Assembly (NCBI GenBank): GCA_028874175.1
Contig: JAPPLN010000017.1
Location: 1-64,000 of the forward strand
Length of the DNA stretch: 64,000 bases
Direction: 5' to 3'
From: Chloroflexota bacterium
GTDB lineage: Bacteria > Chloroflexota > UBA11872
Shown here: piece by piece, positions 16,795 to 24,374 of the stretch
How positions within the stretch are numbered: the stretch's first letter is position 1
Layout of the letters: every line of letters begins with the position of its first letter
The notes under the pieces: generated by a model
Told to the model about the DNA's origin: nothing
The model's database searches: none
What the model saw: only the letters and a program-made list of their open reading frames with translations
Made by a program: the position numbers and the translations under genes

Positions 16795-17112
16795 GGCCTG
16801 CGCTCAGCCGGTACGGCCACAGCAGTCTAGCCCGGATTGTCCCGACCCAAAGTAGTTGGGTGCCATGACGAGGCAGGCGCGGTCAAAGTTCCGGTGCCCC
16901 CAGACCGGGGCGGCCGCGACGGATACCTGGCAGACATGTAGCGGCCAGCGGCCTCGGCCGGCCGCCTGCGGACGCGGCCGGAATAGCGGGCGCCGACCGG
17001 GCTACGATGCGACTGCGCGACGCGCCCGCCGGTGCATGGCGTCTTTCTGCGCAGTCGACGGGCGGACTGCCTTGAGCGTTCCAGCAAGCGGACGCTCGTT
17101 GGAGAAGCAGAC
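16795..17112. other. intergenic region between divergent PhyH and oxidoreductase genes
   Basis: About 318 bases without a gene that I can support. It holds a candidate PhyH -10 element (listed separately) and several GGCCG/CGGCC inverted repeats around 16940-16982 (CAGCGGCCTCGGCCGGCCG). On the plus strand GGGCTACGATGCGAC (16999-17013) has a TACGAT that could serve as -10 for the oxidoreductase. Confidence 0.4.
16824..16829 (-). promoter_or_regulatory. candidate -10 element of the PhyH gene
   Basis: On the minus strand CCGGGCTAGACTGCT carries TAGACT 30 bases before the ATG at 16794. The GGGCTAGACT string is the same as in the block before lipoprotein copy 1 (4508-4517). No matching -35 was identified. 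Confidence 0.35.
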
Positions 17113-18198
17113 ATGGCCCTGCGAATGATCCAGGTTGGGACCGGCGGGATGGGGCGGTCGTGGTGCCGGGACTTCCTGCCACCGCACGTTGCGGCGGGGC
17201 TGATCGAGGTCGTGGCCGCGGTGGATACGAACCCCGAGGTGCTGGCGAACGCCCGGGAGCACCTGGGCTTAGGCGAGGCGCAGTGCTACACGGACATTCA
17301 GCGGGCCTTCGACGAGAATCCGGCCGATTTCTGCACCGTTGTCGTGCCGCCGTACTCGCACGAGGAGGTCGTTGACCAGGCGGTGGCGCACGACATGCAC
17401 ATCCTGTCGGAGAAGCCGATCGCGGACACGCTGCTGGCGTCGGTGCGGATTGCCGACAAGGTGTCGAAGGCCGGCAAGAAGATGGCGGTGACGATGAGTC
17501 ATCGCTTCAACCAGTACAAGACGACGATGCGCGAGAGCGTGCGGTCGGGTCGCTACGGAGACGTGAACTACCTGGTGTTCCGGTTCACCCAGGAGGCACG
17601 GCAGCTGGGAGCCTGGGGACTCGGGTTCCGCTACGAGATGGAGGATCCGCTGCTGGTGGAAGGGTCGGTGCATCACCTGGACATCCTGGCCGACCTGGCC
17701 GGCGCCAAGTGCGACACCATCTACGCGCGGACCTGGAATCCCGCCTGGAGTGCATTTGCCGGCGACTCACAGGCGCTGGTGACGATGGAGTTCGAGAACG
17801 GCGTGCGGGCCACCTACGAGGGCTCCAAAGTGAACGCCGTGGGGATGGATGGCTGGGGCCGGGAGAACACCCGCGCGGAGTGCGAAGGGGCGACGCTGGT
17901 CCTCGGATCGGACCGCCTGGAGTGCTTCCCGTTCGACCCGACGCGCAATGCTCGCATCAAGGCCGACGGCGACGGCCACACCGTTCCCTGGTTGGAGCAG
18001 CCGTCCTGGGGCCACGTGTGGCTGATCGAGAAGTTCGTGCGCTGGCTGGAGGGCGGCGAGGCGATGGAGACGAACGTGATCGACAACCTGCAGTCGGTGG
18101 CGCTGGTGACGGCCGCGATCGAGAGCAGCCAGACAGGGCTGCCGGTGAAGGTGCAGGAGCATTTGGCGGAGGCGTGGCAGGAGGTGGGGGCGGCTTAG
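17113..18198 (+). CDS. Gfo/Idh/MocA-family oxidoreductase
   Basis: The 361-residue protein begins MALRMIQVGTGGMGRSW, the nucleotide-binding loop, and has ILSEKP with E100-K101-P102. The C-terminal half contains SVHHLDIL, a family motif that positions the substrate-binding histidine. GGAGAAG a few bases upstream selects ATG 17113; the frame extends further to 17032 without a ribosome site. It stands as a single gene between PhyH (divergent) and the toxin-antitoxin remnants. The substrate is unknown, but it is likely a sugar or polyol derivative. Confidence 0.88.
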   Translation: MALRMIQVGTGGMGRSWCRDFLPPHVAAGLIEVVAAVDTNPEVLANAREHLGLGEAQCYTDIQRAFDENPADFCTVVVPPYSHEEVVDQAVAHDMHILSEKPIADTLLASVRIADKVSKAGKKMAVTMSHRFNQYKTTMRESVRSGRYGDVNYLVFRFTQEARQLGAWGLGFRYEMEDPLLVEGSVHHLDILADLAGAKCDTIYARTWNPAWSAFAGDSQALVTMEFENGVRATYEGSKVNAVGMDGWGRENTRAECEGATLVLGSDRLECFPFDPTRNARIKADGDGHTVPWLEQPSWGHVWLIEKFVRWLEGGEAMETNVIDNLQSVALVTAAIESSQTGLPVKVQEHLAEAWQEVGAA

Positions 18199-18310
18199 CG
18201 CTGAATCCTCCGTACTGGCAGGGGCCGTTCAGGCGCGCCAAGCCCCTGTCGGCAGAAGTCCATCCCGGATAATCGTGCACGTATCCCGTGGGATGCAATC
18301 CGAGCTTGCA

Positions 18311-18414
18311 AGTCGAGATGCGGCAGACCGATGTCTATGCGCTGGTTTGGAAGGCTCCGGGACCGGCAGGTGCGGGACTTCGCCAAGGCTCGGGACCCGG
18401 CGCGACGGCTTTAA
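18311..18414 (+). pseudogene. relic of a RelE/HigB-type toxin gene (frameshifted and truncated)
   Basis: One frame gives VEMRQTDVYA and, one base later, another gives WFGRLRDRQVRDF followed by a stop at 18412-18414. Together these match the N-terminal 30 residues of phage-derived Gp49-like/HigB toxins (family pattern: RQTDVYA-WF-LRDRQAR). A single inserted C after TATGCG explains the shift, and the rest of the toxin is missing. The antitoxin gene follows 12 bases later, in the normal toxin-antitoxin order of this family. Confidence 0.6.
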
Positions 18415-18426
18415 GAGGACTTAGGC

Positions 18427-18723
18427 ATGGCCACGACACGAACCCGTCCATGGGATGCGGCAGATCACCTGGAAAGCGACGAGGACATCGTCGCCTACCT
18501 TGAGGCGGCGTTTGAGGACGGCGACCCGGCGCTCATTGCGGCCGCCCTGGGGGACATTGCCAGGGCTCGAGGCATGACGAAGGTCGCCGCGGACGCGGGC
18601 CTGGGCCGGGAGAGCCTCTACAAGGCCCTGTCACCCAACGGCAACCCGGAGTTCGCCACCGTGCTCAAGGTCATGCAGGCCCTGGGGCTGGGGCTGCGGG
18701 TGTCGGCCACTCGACAGGCTTAG
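18427..18723 (+). CDS. HigA-like addiction-module antidote protein (helix-turn-helix)
   Basis: The 98-residue protein matches the HigA-like 'probable addiction module antidote' group: DAADHLESDEDIVAYLEAAFEDGDP, a region with IARARGMTKVAADAGLGRESLYKALS as the helix-turn-helix, then FATVLKVMQALGLGLRV. It would neutralise a RelE/HigB-like toxin and repress its own operon. The adjacent toxin gene is broken, so this is an orphan antitoxin that could still guard against related toxins elsewhere. Its reading frame is intact. Confidence 0.85.
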   Translation: MATTRTRPWDAADHLESDEDIVAYLEAAFEDGDPALIAAALGDIARARGMTKVAADAGLGRESLYKALSPNGNPEFATVLKVMQALGLGLRVSATRQA

Positions 18724-18731
18724 GACAGCCC

Positions 18732-18953
18732 CTAGAGGTATTTGCGGGCCAGCGCCTGGTAGCGCGGATCGTCGCGTTCGGCTGGGCGGAAGGCGCCGCG
18801 CCAGCGGGCGGCGACGGTGGAGGCGTCGTCCGCAAGGGTCCCCCGAAGTGAAGTTTCGATCAGGGACGAGAGGGACACGCCGCGCGACCGGGCCAAGCGC
18901 TCGGCGTCGTCAAGCAGCGCACCGTCGACTGTGATTGTGAGCTTCCGCTTCAT
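18732..18953 (-). CDS. orphan ribbon-helix-helix antitoxin-like protein (DUF6364-like)
   Basis: The 73-residue protein starts MKRKLTITVDGALLDDAERLARSRG, with the N-terminal strand and helix of ribbon-helix-helix repressors, then SLSSLIETSLRG and a C-terminal tail DPRYQALARKYL that would contact a toxin. These proteins are normally VapB-type antitoxins followed by a PIN toxin. Here the next gene downstream is the convergent HigA-like gene, nine bases away, so the toxin has been lost. Start ATG 18953. Confidence 0.72.
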   Translation of the reverse strand: MKRKLTITVDGALLDDAERLARSRGVSLSSLIETSLRGTLADDASTVAARWRGAFRPAERDDPRYQALARKYL

Positions 18954-19023
18954 GGCGGAGGATCGATTTTGTGGTGGGCAGCCGGGGTGGTGGAGCCGAG
19001 TTTAGGTGCGTCCCGGGGCGGGT

Positions 19024-19045
19024 CCCAGGCTGCGCGCAGCCTGGG
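19024..19045. terminator. 22-bp perfect palindrome after sbcC (possible terminator hairpin)
   Basis: CCCAGGC-TGCGCGCA-GCCTGGG is fully self-complementary and begins 10 bases past the sbcC stop. It has no T-tract on either strand, so it may be a Rho-dependent or structural barrier, or simply a repeat. Confidence 0.4.
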
Positions 19046-19054
19046 CCACAGCGA

Positions 19055-21859
19055 CTAGCCGACTTCGACGGTGCTGGCCTGGCCGGTGTGGGTGACGCGG
19101 AGGATGTTGTCGATGTGGCGTTCGAAGGTGTCGTCGTGGGAGATGACGACGAGCTGGCTGAAGCCGCGGACCGCGAGGATCTGCTGGGCCAGGTTTTCGC
19201 GGCGCTCGGCGTCCAGGTGCTGGGTGGGTTCGTCGAAGAAGGCGATATCGAGGTTCAGCAAGTCGCGAAGGAGAGCCAGGCGGACGGCCAGGGCGGCGGC
19301 CATTTGTTCGCCGCCGGAAAGCTGGCCGAAGCGCCGTTCCAGGCCGCCGCGGCCGAGCACGATGTCGTAGTCGGCCGCCCAGCGCAGGCGGCCGCCGGGC
19401 GCGCCCATGATGTCGCTGTAGATCTCGTCGGCGGTGTCGGAGACGCTGGCCAGGAGGATCTCGGTGACCTGGGGACCGGCATCGCGCAGCAGGCGGCGGA
19501 TGAATTCGGTGCGGTCCTCGAGCCGGGTGACGCGGGCGATGCCGGCCTGGGCGGCTTCCAGGTCCGCGCGCACCTGGCGGAGGGCTTCCACGTCGGAGGC
19601 AAGGCGCTCCGCATCGGCTTGCATGCGGGTGGCTCGCTCGGCCAACTGGCGAACCAGCCCGAGCGCGGCGTCGCGGGCCTTGAGCGCCGTGTCCAGCGCG
19701 GCCGGATCGAAGTTGGCGCGCGCTTCCCGTAGGGCCGCCTCGGCGCTGTCCACCGCGGCGGCGGCGCGGGCGGACAGTTGCCGCGCGGTTGCAAGGTCGG
19801 CGCCGCGCGCCTCGAGTTGCCCCGCCACGACCTCGTGCTTGAGGTACTGGTCGTGCGCGTCAGCGTGCTCGTTGAGAGCGGCGCGCGCCGCGGCCAGCGC
19901 GTTGAGATTGCCCTGGAGGGTCTGCAGCTGGCGGTCGGCTGCCTGGAGAGCAGCCGCCGCCGCCTCGCGGCGGTGCTCGGCGATCGCAAGCAGGTCGGCT
20001 CCGGCGGTCCTGACGGCGGGGTCTTCGGTTGAGGCCTGTTCCGCAAGGGCGTCCACGGCACGCTGGGCGGACTGGACCAGCGTCTCTTGTGCACTCGACG
20101 CGGGCTGCTGGCCGTTCGCCAGCGCCGCCAGGTCGCCCGCGTTGCGGGTTTCCAGAGCGTCCAGCAGGGCGGTAGCGGCCGCGATGTCCACATCGGCCGA
20201 AGCCAGGCGCTGATGCAGCCCGGCCTGGCGTTCGCGGACCAAGTCGGCCTCGCGGGTTTCGGTTTCAGCCTGCTCGGCGTCGGCAACCTCCCGCTCGGCT
20301 TGCGCAATAGCCAGATTGAGATCTGCCAGCCGCTGCTCGCGCTCGACTGCCTGGCGCCGAAACACTCCGGCCACGTCGGGGATGGCATCCAGGTTGCGGC
20401 AGACGTCCATGAAGAACGGGCAGGTGCGGGTGTCGGTGAGCAGGCGCTGGGCGTGGCGATCGGCTTCCAGCAGCGCAGCTTCCCGGGCGTGCCGCTCGCG
20501 CCGGTCATGCAGCTGAGTGCGCCTGTCCGGCAGTTGCCCGGCCACGGCCGCGCGCGCCTCCAGCAGCTTCAGCCGGCGGCCCCCGTCGTCGTAGGCCTGT
20601 ACGACCGTCTCGCGTTCGCGCATCCAGCGGGTGTGCAGGGCGTGGGTGTCCTCGCGGGCCTGGCGCAGCGAGACGCTGGCGGCCGCCTTCCGAGCTCTTG
20701 ATTCGGCGGTTCTCTGTCGGAAATCGGTCCGAACCCGGCGGAAGCTGGCTTCGAGATCGCCGCCGGGACTGGCGGCCACCGACGCTTGCACATGCGGGCC
20801 GGCCTCGAGGCGCGCCTCCGCGAGGTCCTCCTGTGCGCGTTCCAGTCGTGCGGTCCACCGGGTGCGTTCCAGGTCCAGGTCGCGCGCGCGGTGATCGACG
20901 GGCTGGAGTTCAGTCGCGCGGGCCTGCGCCGCCTGATAGGCCGTATGCGCCGCACGAGCTTCCTCCACCACCGTCGCCGCGCGGCGCGCCTCCAGTTCGG
21001 CCGCGACAGCGCGCTCGACCTGGCCGGCAGCCTGGCTGGCGTGTTCAGCGGCTGCCGCATGTTCTCGCTCGGCCGCTTCAAAGGCCTCGCGGTGCGCGTC
21101 CTGTGCGGCCAGGTTCTTGCTGGCCGCGTCCAGTTCCACGGCCGCCTGCTGTTCCTCCGCGCGGGTCTGTTCCAGCGCCTGTTGGGCCGCGGACAGGCGG
21201 GCGAGGAGTTCCGGTTCGGCGGCCAGGCGGCCTTCCAGGTGGGAGGCCTTGACCTGCAGCTCGTGGCGGCTTTGGGCGTAGTGCTGCGTGAGGCGGCGCA
21301 GCAGATCCGCAGCCTGCTGGTATTCGGCGGTGCGCAGGATGGGGTCGAAACGGGCCTTGCGCAGGCGGGGCGAGTCCAGGAAATCGGCGGTGAGGCGCCC
21401 CTGGGGCACGCCGACGACGTGTTCGAAGACGTCGGCCGGACTGCTGAGGCCTTCCACGCCCAGCTGGCCGGCCAGCCAGGCCTCAAGCTCGGCGGCCGGC
21501 TGGTCGATGGATCGATTGAGCTCGACGTCGAAGAGCGAGACCGTCGTTGTGGCGTTTTCGGCCAGGGCGCCGGTGGCCCGCGAGCGGGCGCGGCGCATGG
21601 TGCGTTCCACGCGGTAGACGCGGCCGTCGCGCGGGGAGGTGAACTCCACCTGCACGGCGGCCTCCGTGGAGCCGTGGCGCATGAAGCGCACTTGCGGCCG
21701 ATGCGGCATGAAGCCGAAGAGGCCGTAGCCGATGGCCTCCAGCAGGGTGGTCTTGCCGGCGCCGTTGGGACCGACGATGGCGGTGAGGCCGGGCTGGAAG
21801 CGGACAGTGGCCTCGACGAAGCTCTTGACGTTGCGGAGCGCGACTTCGTGGACGAACAC
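19055..21859 (-). CDS. sbcC: SbcC/Rad50-family DNA repair ATPase
   Basis: This 934-residue ATPase works with SbcD to open and trim blocked DNA ends and hairpins. The N-terminal Walker A is GPNGAGKT (30-37). Two long Ala/Glu/Arg-rich coiled-coil arms surround a hook near residues 480-487. The C-terminal half-site has LSGGEQ (about 847) and Walker B DIAFFDEPTQHLD. The hook reads TCPFFMDVC, with six residues between the cysteines in place of the usual CxxC zinc hook. The GTG start at 21859 lies one base after the sbcD stop, so the genes are co-transcribed and probably translationally coupled. Confidence 0.93.
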   Translation of the reverse strand: MFVHEVALRNVKSFVEATVRFQPGLTAIVGPNGAGKTTLLEAIGYGLFGFMPHRPQVRFMRHGSTEAAVQVEFTSPRDGRVYRVERTMRRARSRATGALAENATTTVSLFDVELNRSIDQPAAELEAWLAGQLGVEGLSSPADVFEHVVGVPQGRLTADFLDSPRLRKARFDPILRTAEYQQAADLLRRLTQHYAQSRHELQVKASHLEGRLAAEPELLARLSAAQQALEQTRAEEQQAAVELDAASKNLAAQDAHREAFEAAEREHAAAAEHASQAAGQVERAVAAELEARRAATVVEEARAAHTAYQAAQARATELQPVDHRARDLDLERTRWTARLERAQEDLAEARLEAGPHVQASVAASPGGDLEASFRRVRTDFRQRTAESRARKAAASVSLRQAREDTHALHTRWMRERETVVQAYDDGGRRLKLLEARAAVAGQLPDRRTQLHDRRERHAREAALLEADRHAQRLLTDTRTCPFFMDVCRNLDAIPDVAGVFRRQAVEREQRLADLNLAIAQAEREVADAEQAETETREADLVRERQAGLHQRLASADVDIAAATALLDALETRNAGDLAALANGQQPASSAQETLVQSAQRAVDALAEQASTEDPAVRTAGADLLAIAEHRREAAAAALQAADRQLQTLQGNLNALAAARAALNEHADAHDQYLKHEVVAGQLEARGADLATARQLSARAAAAVDSAEAALREARANFDPAALDTALKARDAALGLVRQLAERATRMQADAERLASDVEALRQVRADLEAAQAGIARVTRLEDRTEFIRRLLRDAGPQVTEILLASVSDTADEIYSDIMGAPGGRLRWAADYDIVLGRGGLERRFGQLSGGEQMAAALAVRLALLRDLLNLDIAFFDEPTQHLDAERRENLAQQILAVRGFSQLVVISHDDTFERHIDNILRVTHTGQASTVEVG

Positions 21860-21860
21860 G

Positions 21861-23156
21861 TCAGCCCAACCGCCGTTCCAGGTGTTGCGCCAGCGCCTCG
21901 GGGGATTGGCCTTCGAGGGCGGCGGACTTGAGGTCGAGCGTGGCGGCGGCCAGCGCCTCGGCCTCGTCGGCGTGCGGCGAGTCCTTGATCAGCTGCGCCA
22001 GCACGTCGCGCTCGATGGCGCGCACGTTGGTTCCGTAGCGGGCGGCAGCGGTGCGGCGCCGGTCGCCGGCCAGTTGCAGGGTGACGCGCACGTGCAGCGG
22101 TTGGAAGGCAGCGTGCACGATCTGGGCCAGCCGCTCGGTGTCGAGGTGGATGCGCTCGAAGCGCAGGCGGCCGCTGAGCCGCAGTTCGACAACGGGCGGT
22201 TCGCTGAAGAGTTCGAGCGGGCCGGAGACGGCCGCTTCGACGCCAGCCGCCAACTCGTCGAAGTCCGCGGCCTCGCCGGCGTCGACGCTCAGGCGCCGGA
22301 AGGGGCGCCGGGCGACGACGTCATCTCTGAACCGACCGTCAATCTCCGCTGGGTGGCCGGGGCGAATCGCTACGTCGTAGAGGCCGCGGGCCCGGCCCTC
22401 GCCCTCGCTGGGTTCGCTGGCCAGGCCTTCGAGGATGTTGTGGGCTTCCAGCGCACCCGGGTTGAAGATCCACGGACTGTGTTCCGGCAGGCGGTAGGCG
22501 TAGTGCACGTGGCCCAGCGCCAGGTAGTCGGTGAAGGCGCGGACGGGGGCCAGGTCCTCCAGCGTCACGCCGCCGACGCCCAGGTGGACGGCTTCGTCCA
22601 CACCGGTGTGCAGTACGCCAACCACGGCCCGCTGGCTTCCCGATGGAACGGCGGAAAGCGAGGCGGCGATCTCAGGGAGGTGGGCCGCCAGGCGGGCGCC
22701 CAGGTACTCAACGCCGAATACTCGGGCCGCGCCAATGTCGGTGTAGGCCCCGAAGCCGCGTTCGCTGGTCCAGGGCTGGGCCTGTAGCCGGCCGGTCAGC
22801 GGGTCGAACTGCCGGAGCAGTCGCAGGCGGCCGTGGCGGCTCAGCTGCCAGAGCCAGGAGCGCTCGCCGCGCCGGAACCAGCGTTCGTGGTTGCCCTCGT
22901 TGGCCACCACCGGGATGCCGGCGCGGGCCAGCCGCTCCAGCGCGATGTCGGCGGCGGCGTAGGTGGACGGCTCGATGGACTTGGAGTCGAACAGGTCACC
23001 GGCGATGACCACGAAGTCCGGCGCGACCCGCAGGCAGTAGTCCACGGCGTCGTCGAAAGCACGGACGAAGTCGGCGGCGCGCTCGGCCAGCCCGTACTGG
23101 CGGAAGCCCAGGTGGACATCCGCGAAGTGGACGAGGTGGATCGGGGCGTCGCTCAT
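21861..23156 (-). CDS. sbcD: SbcD/Mre11-family DNA repair exonuclease
   Basis: The protein is the nuclease partner of SbcC. It has the metallophosphoesterase motifs in order: HFADVHLG at residues 10-17, VIAGDLFDS, then NEGNHERWF, and later ALGHVHYA. At about 431 residues it has normal family length, with the C-terminal region used to bind SbcC. ATG 23156 gives MSDAPIHLVHFADVH; the frame allows an ATG five codons earlier at 23171, and neither has a clear ribosome site. The gene starts right at the edge of a dispersed repeat, which therefore supplies its upstream sequence. Confidence 0.92.
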   Translation of the reverse strand: MSDAPIHLVHFADVHLGFRQYGLAERAADFVRAFDDAVDYCLRVAPDFVVIAGDLFDSKSIEPSTYAAADIALERLARAGIPVVANEGNHERWFRRGERSWLWQLSRHGRLRLLRQFDPLTGRLQAQPWTSERGFGAYTDIGAARVFGVEYLGARLAAHLPEIAASLSAVPSGSQRAVVGVLHTGVDEAVHLGVGGVTLEDLAPVRAFTDYLALGHVHYAYRLPEHSPWIFNPGALEAHNILEGLASEPSEGEGRARGLYDVAIRPGHPAEIDGRFRDDVVARRPFRRLSVDAGEAADFDELAAGVEAAVSGPLELFSEPPVVELRLSGRLRFERIHLDTERLAQIVHAAFQPLHVRVTLQLAGDRRRTAAARYGTNVRAIERDVLAQLIKDSPHADEAEALAAATLDLKSAALEGQSPEALAQHLERRLG

Positions 23157-23480
23157 GCGAGACCGTTGCATAGCTCAGAGCTGGTTGCCCGGAAGACCCT
23201 CACCCCAGCCATCTCCCAGAGGAGGCCTCTGCATAACCCGAGGCTGGTTGCCCGGAAGACCCCTCACCGAATTCGGCCGAAGACGACCGAGCCCCGGATC
23301 GAGTCCGGGGCAGGTTCTGCCTCTCCCCTTGGAGAGGGTGAAGAACGGCGTCCCCTTGAATGGATTGACACCGAACACCATTGCTCTCCGCCGGGGCAGG
23401 AGGAGGAGCGGCCGCAGCTTCGAGGACGCCGGGCGTGTTGCAGAGGGCGCTCATGGCTGGCAATTGGGCAGGATCGAAGG
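23157..23480. repeat. dispersed palindromic repeat, copy C (tandem double unit)
   Basis: Two units in tandem are seen: GCTGGTTGCCCGGAAGACC at about 23180, and GGCTGGTTGCCCGGAAGACC at about 23242. They are followed by CCTCACCGAATTCGGCCG, the hairpin CTCTCCCCTTGGAGAG, and GGTGAAGAACGGCGTCCCC. An extra inserted arm CCCCGGATCGAGTCCGGGG (23293-23311) is itself an inverted repeat. The block fills most of the 400-base gap between sbcD and the hydrolase gene. No gene was recognised within it. Confidence 0.7.
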
Positions 23481-23558
23481 GGCGCCAAGCATACCAAACA
23501 AAAAGCGAACAGCGCCGCGGGCGTATGCTCGCCCTGATCGCGTCCGAGGACTGACCCC

Positions 23559-24341
23559 ATGCAACTGACGCTGCGCTACCAGGCGATGCACAGCACTGGC
23601 CCCGACGACAACGTGGAGGCCAACATCGTGCCGACGGAACTGCGGGCCGAGCTGGATCCGGCGGAGACGGCCCTGGTGCTGGTGGATACGTGGGGCGAGC
23701 ATCCGATCGCGACTCATCGCACGCGCACCAGCGAGATTACGGTGCTGCGTATCCGGCCGGCGCTGGATGCCGCGCGGGCGGCGGGCGTGACCCCGATTTA
23801 CGCCCCGTCTCCAGCAATCGCCGCCACCTACCCGCAGTGGTCCCGCTGGGCCGGGGTGGAGGAGCTGCATCCCACGCCGGAGCCGGACGACGGCTGGCCG
23901 CCGGCGGCCTATCGCGCCGTGACCGGACCGTACGAGTCGCTGCGGCGCGCGCCGGGCGAACTGCCGCCGGACAGCGCCGGCAAGCCGCCGGAGCCGTGGC
24001 ATCGGTTCCGCACGATTCACGACACGGTGGCGCCGGAGCCGGACGACATCGTGATCGCCACCGGCGAGCAGATGCAGCGCGTGCTGCGCGACCTGCGGCT
24101 GGTGCACCTGGTCTACGTCGGGTTCGCCACCAACATCTGCGTGCGCTTTCGCGACTACGGCATTCACGCCATGCGCAACCGCGGCTACGCGCCGATCCTG
24201 CTGCGGGACTGCACCAGCGGGATCGAGACGCGCGAGACCTACGACGGTCTGCAGGTCACTGATGCCGTGCTGCACGACCTGGAGCGCTGGTGCTTCACGG
24301 CCGACTCACGGGAATTCATCGCCGCCTGCCAGAGCGCTTGA
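23559..24341 (+). CDS. isochorismatase-family cysteine hydrolase
   Basis: The 260-residue protein has the family core: LVLVDTWGEH with D43 of the catalytic triad, and GFATNICVRFRDYG with the nucleophile C194. The region where family members carry the triad lysine reads EPDDIVIATGEQMQ, with no lysine at the expected place, so the triad may be incomplete. Members hydrolyse amides (nicotinamide, N-carbamoyl compounds) or vinyl ethers. TATGCT at 23524-23529, about 30 bases before the ATG, is a plausible -10 element. It has no operon partner; the convergent TAP-like gene ends 33 bases away. Confidence 0.82.
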   Translation: MQLTLRYQAMHSTGPDDNVEANIVPTELRAELDPAETALVLVDTWGEHPIATHRTRTSEITVLRIRPALDAARAAGVTPIYAPSPAIAATYPQWSRWAGVEELHPTPEPDDGWPPAAYRAVTGPYESLRRAPGELPPDSAGKPPEPWHRFRTIHDTVAPEPDDIVIATGEQMQRVLRDLRLVHLVYVGFATNICVRFRDYGIHAMRNRGYAPILLRDCTSGIETRETYDGLQVTDAVLHDLERWCFTADSREFIAACQSA

Positions 24342-24374
24342 CGCTCTGACGCCGCTGGCCAGCCGGGTCGGAGG

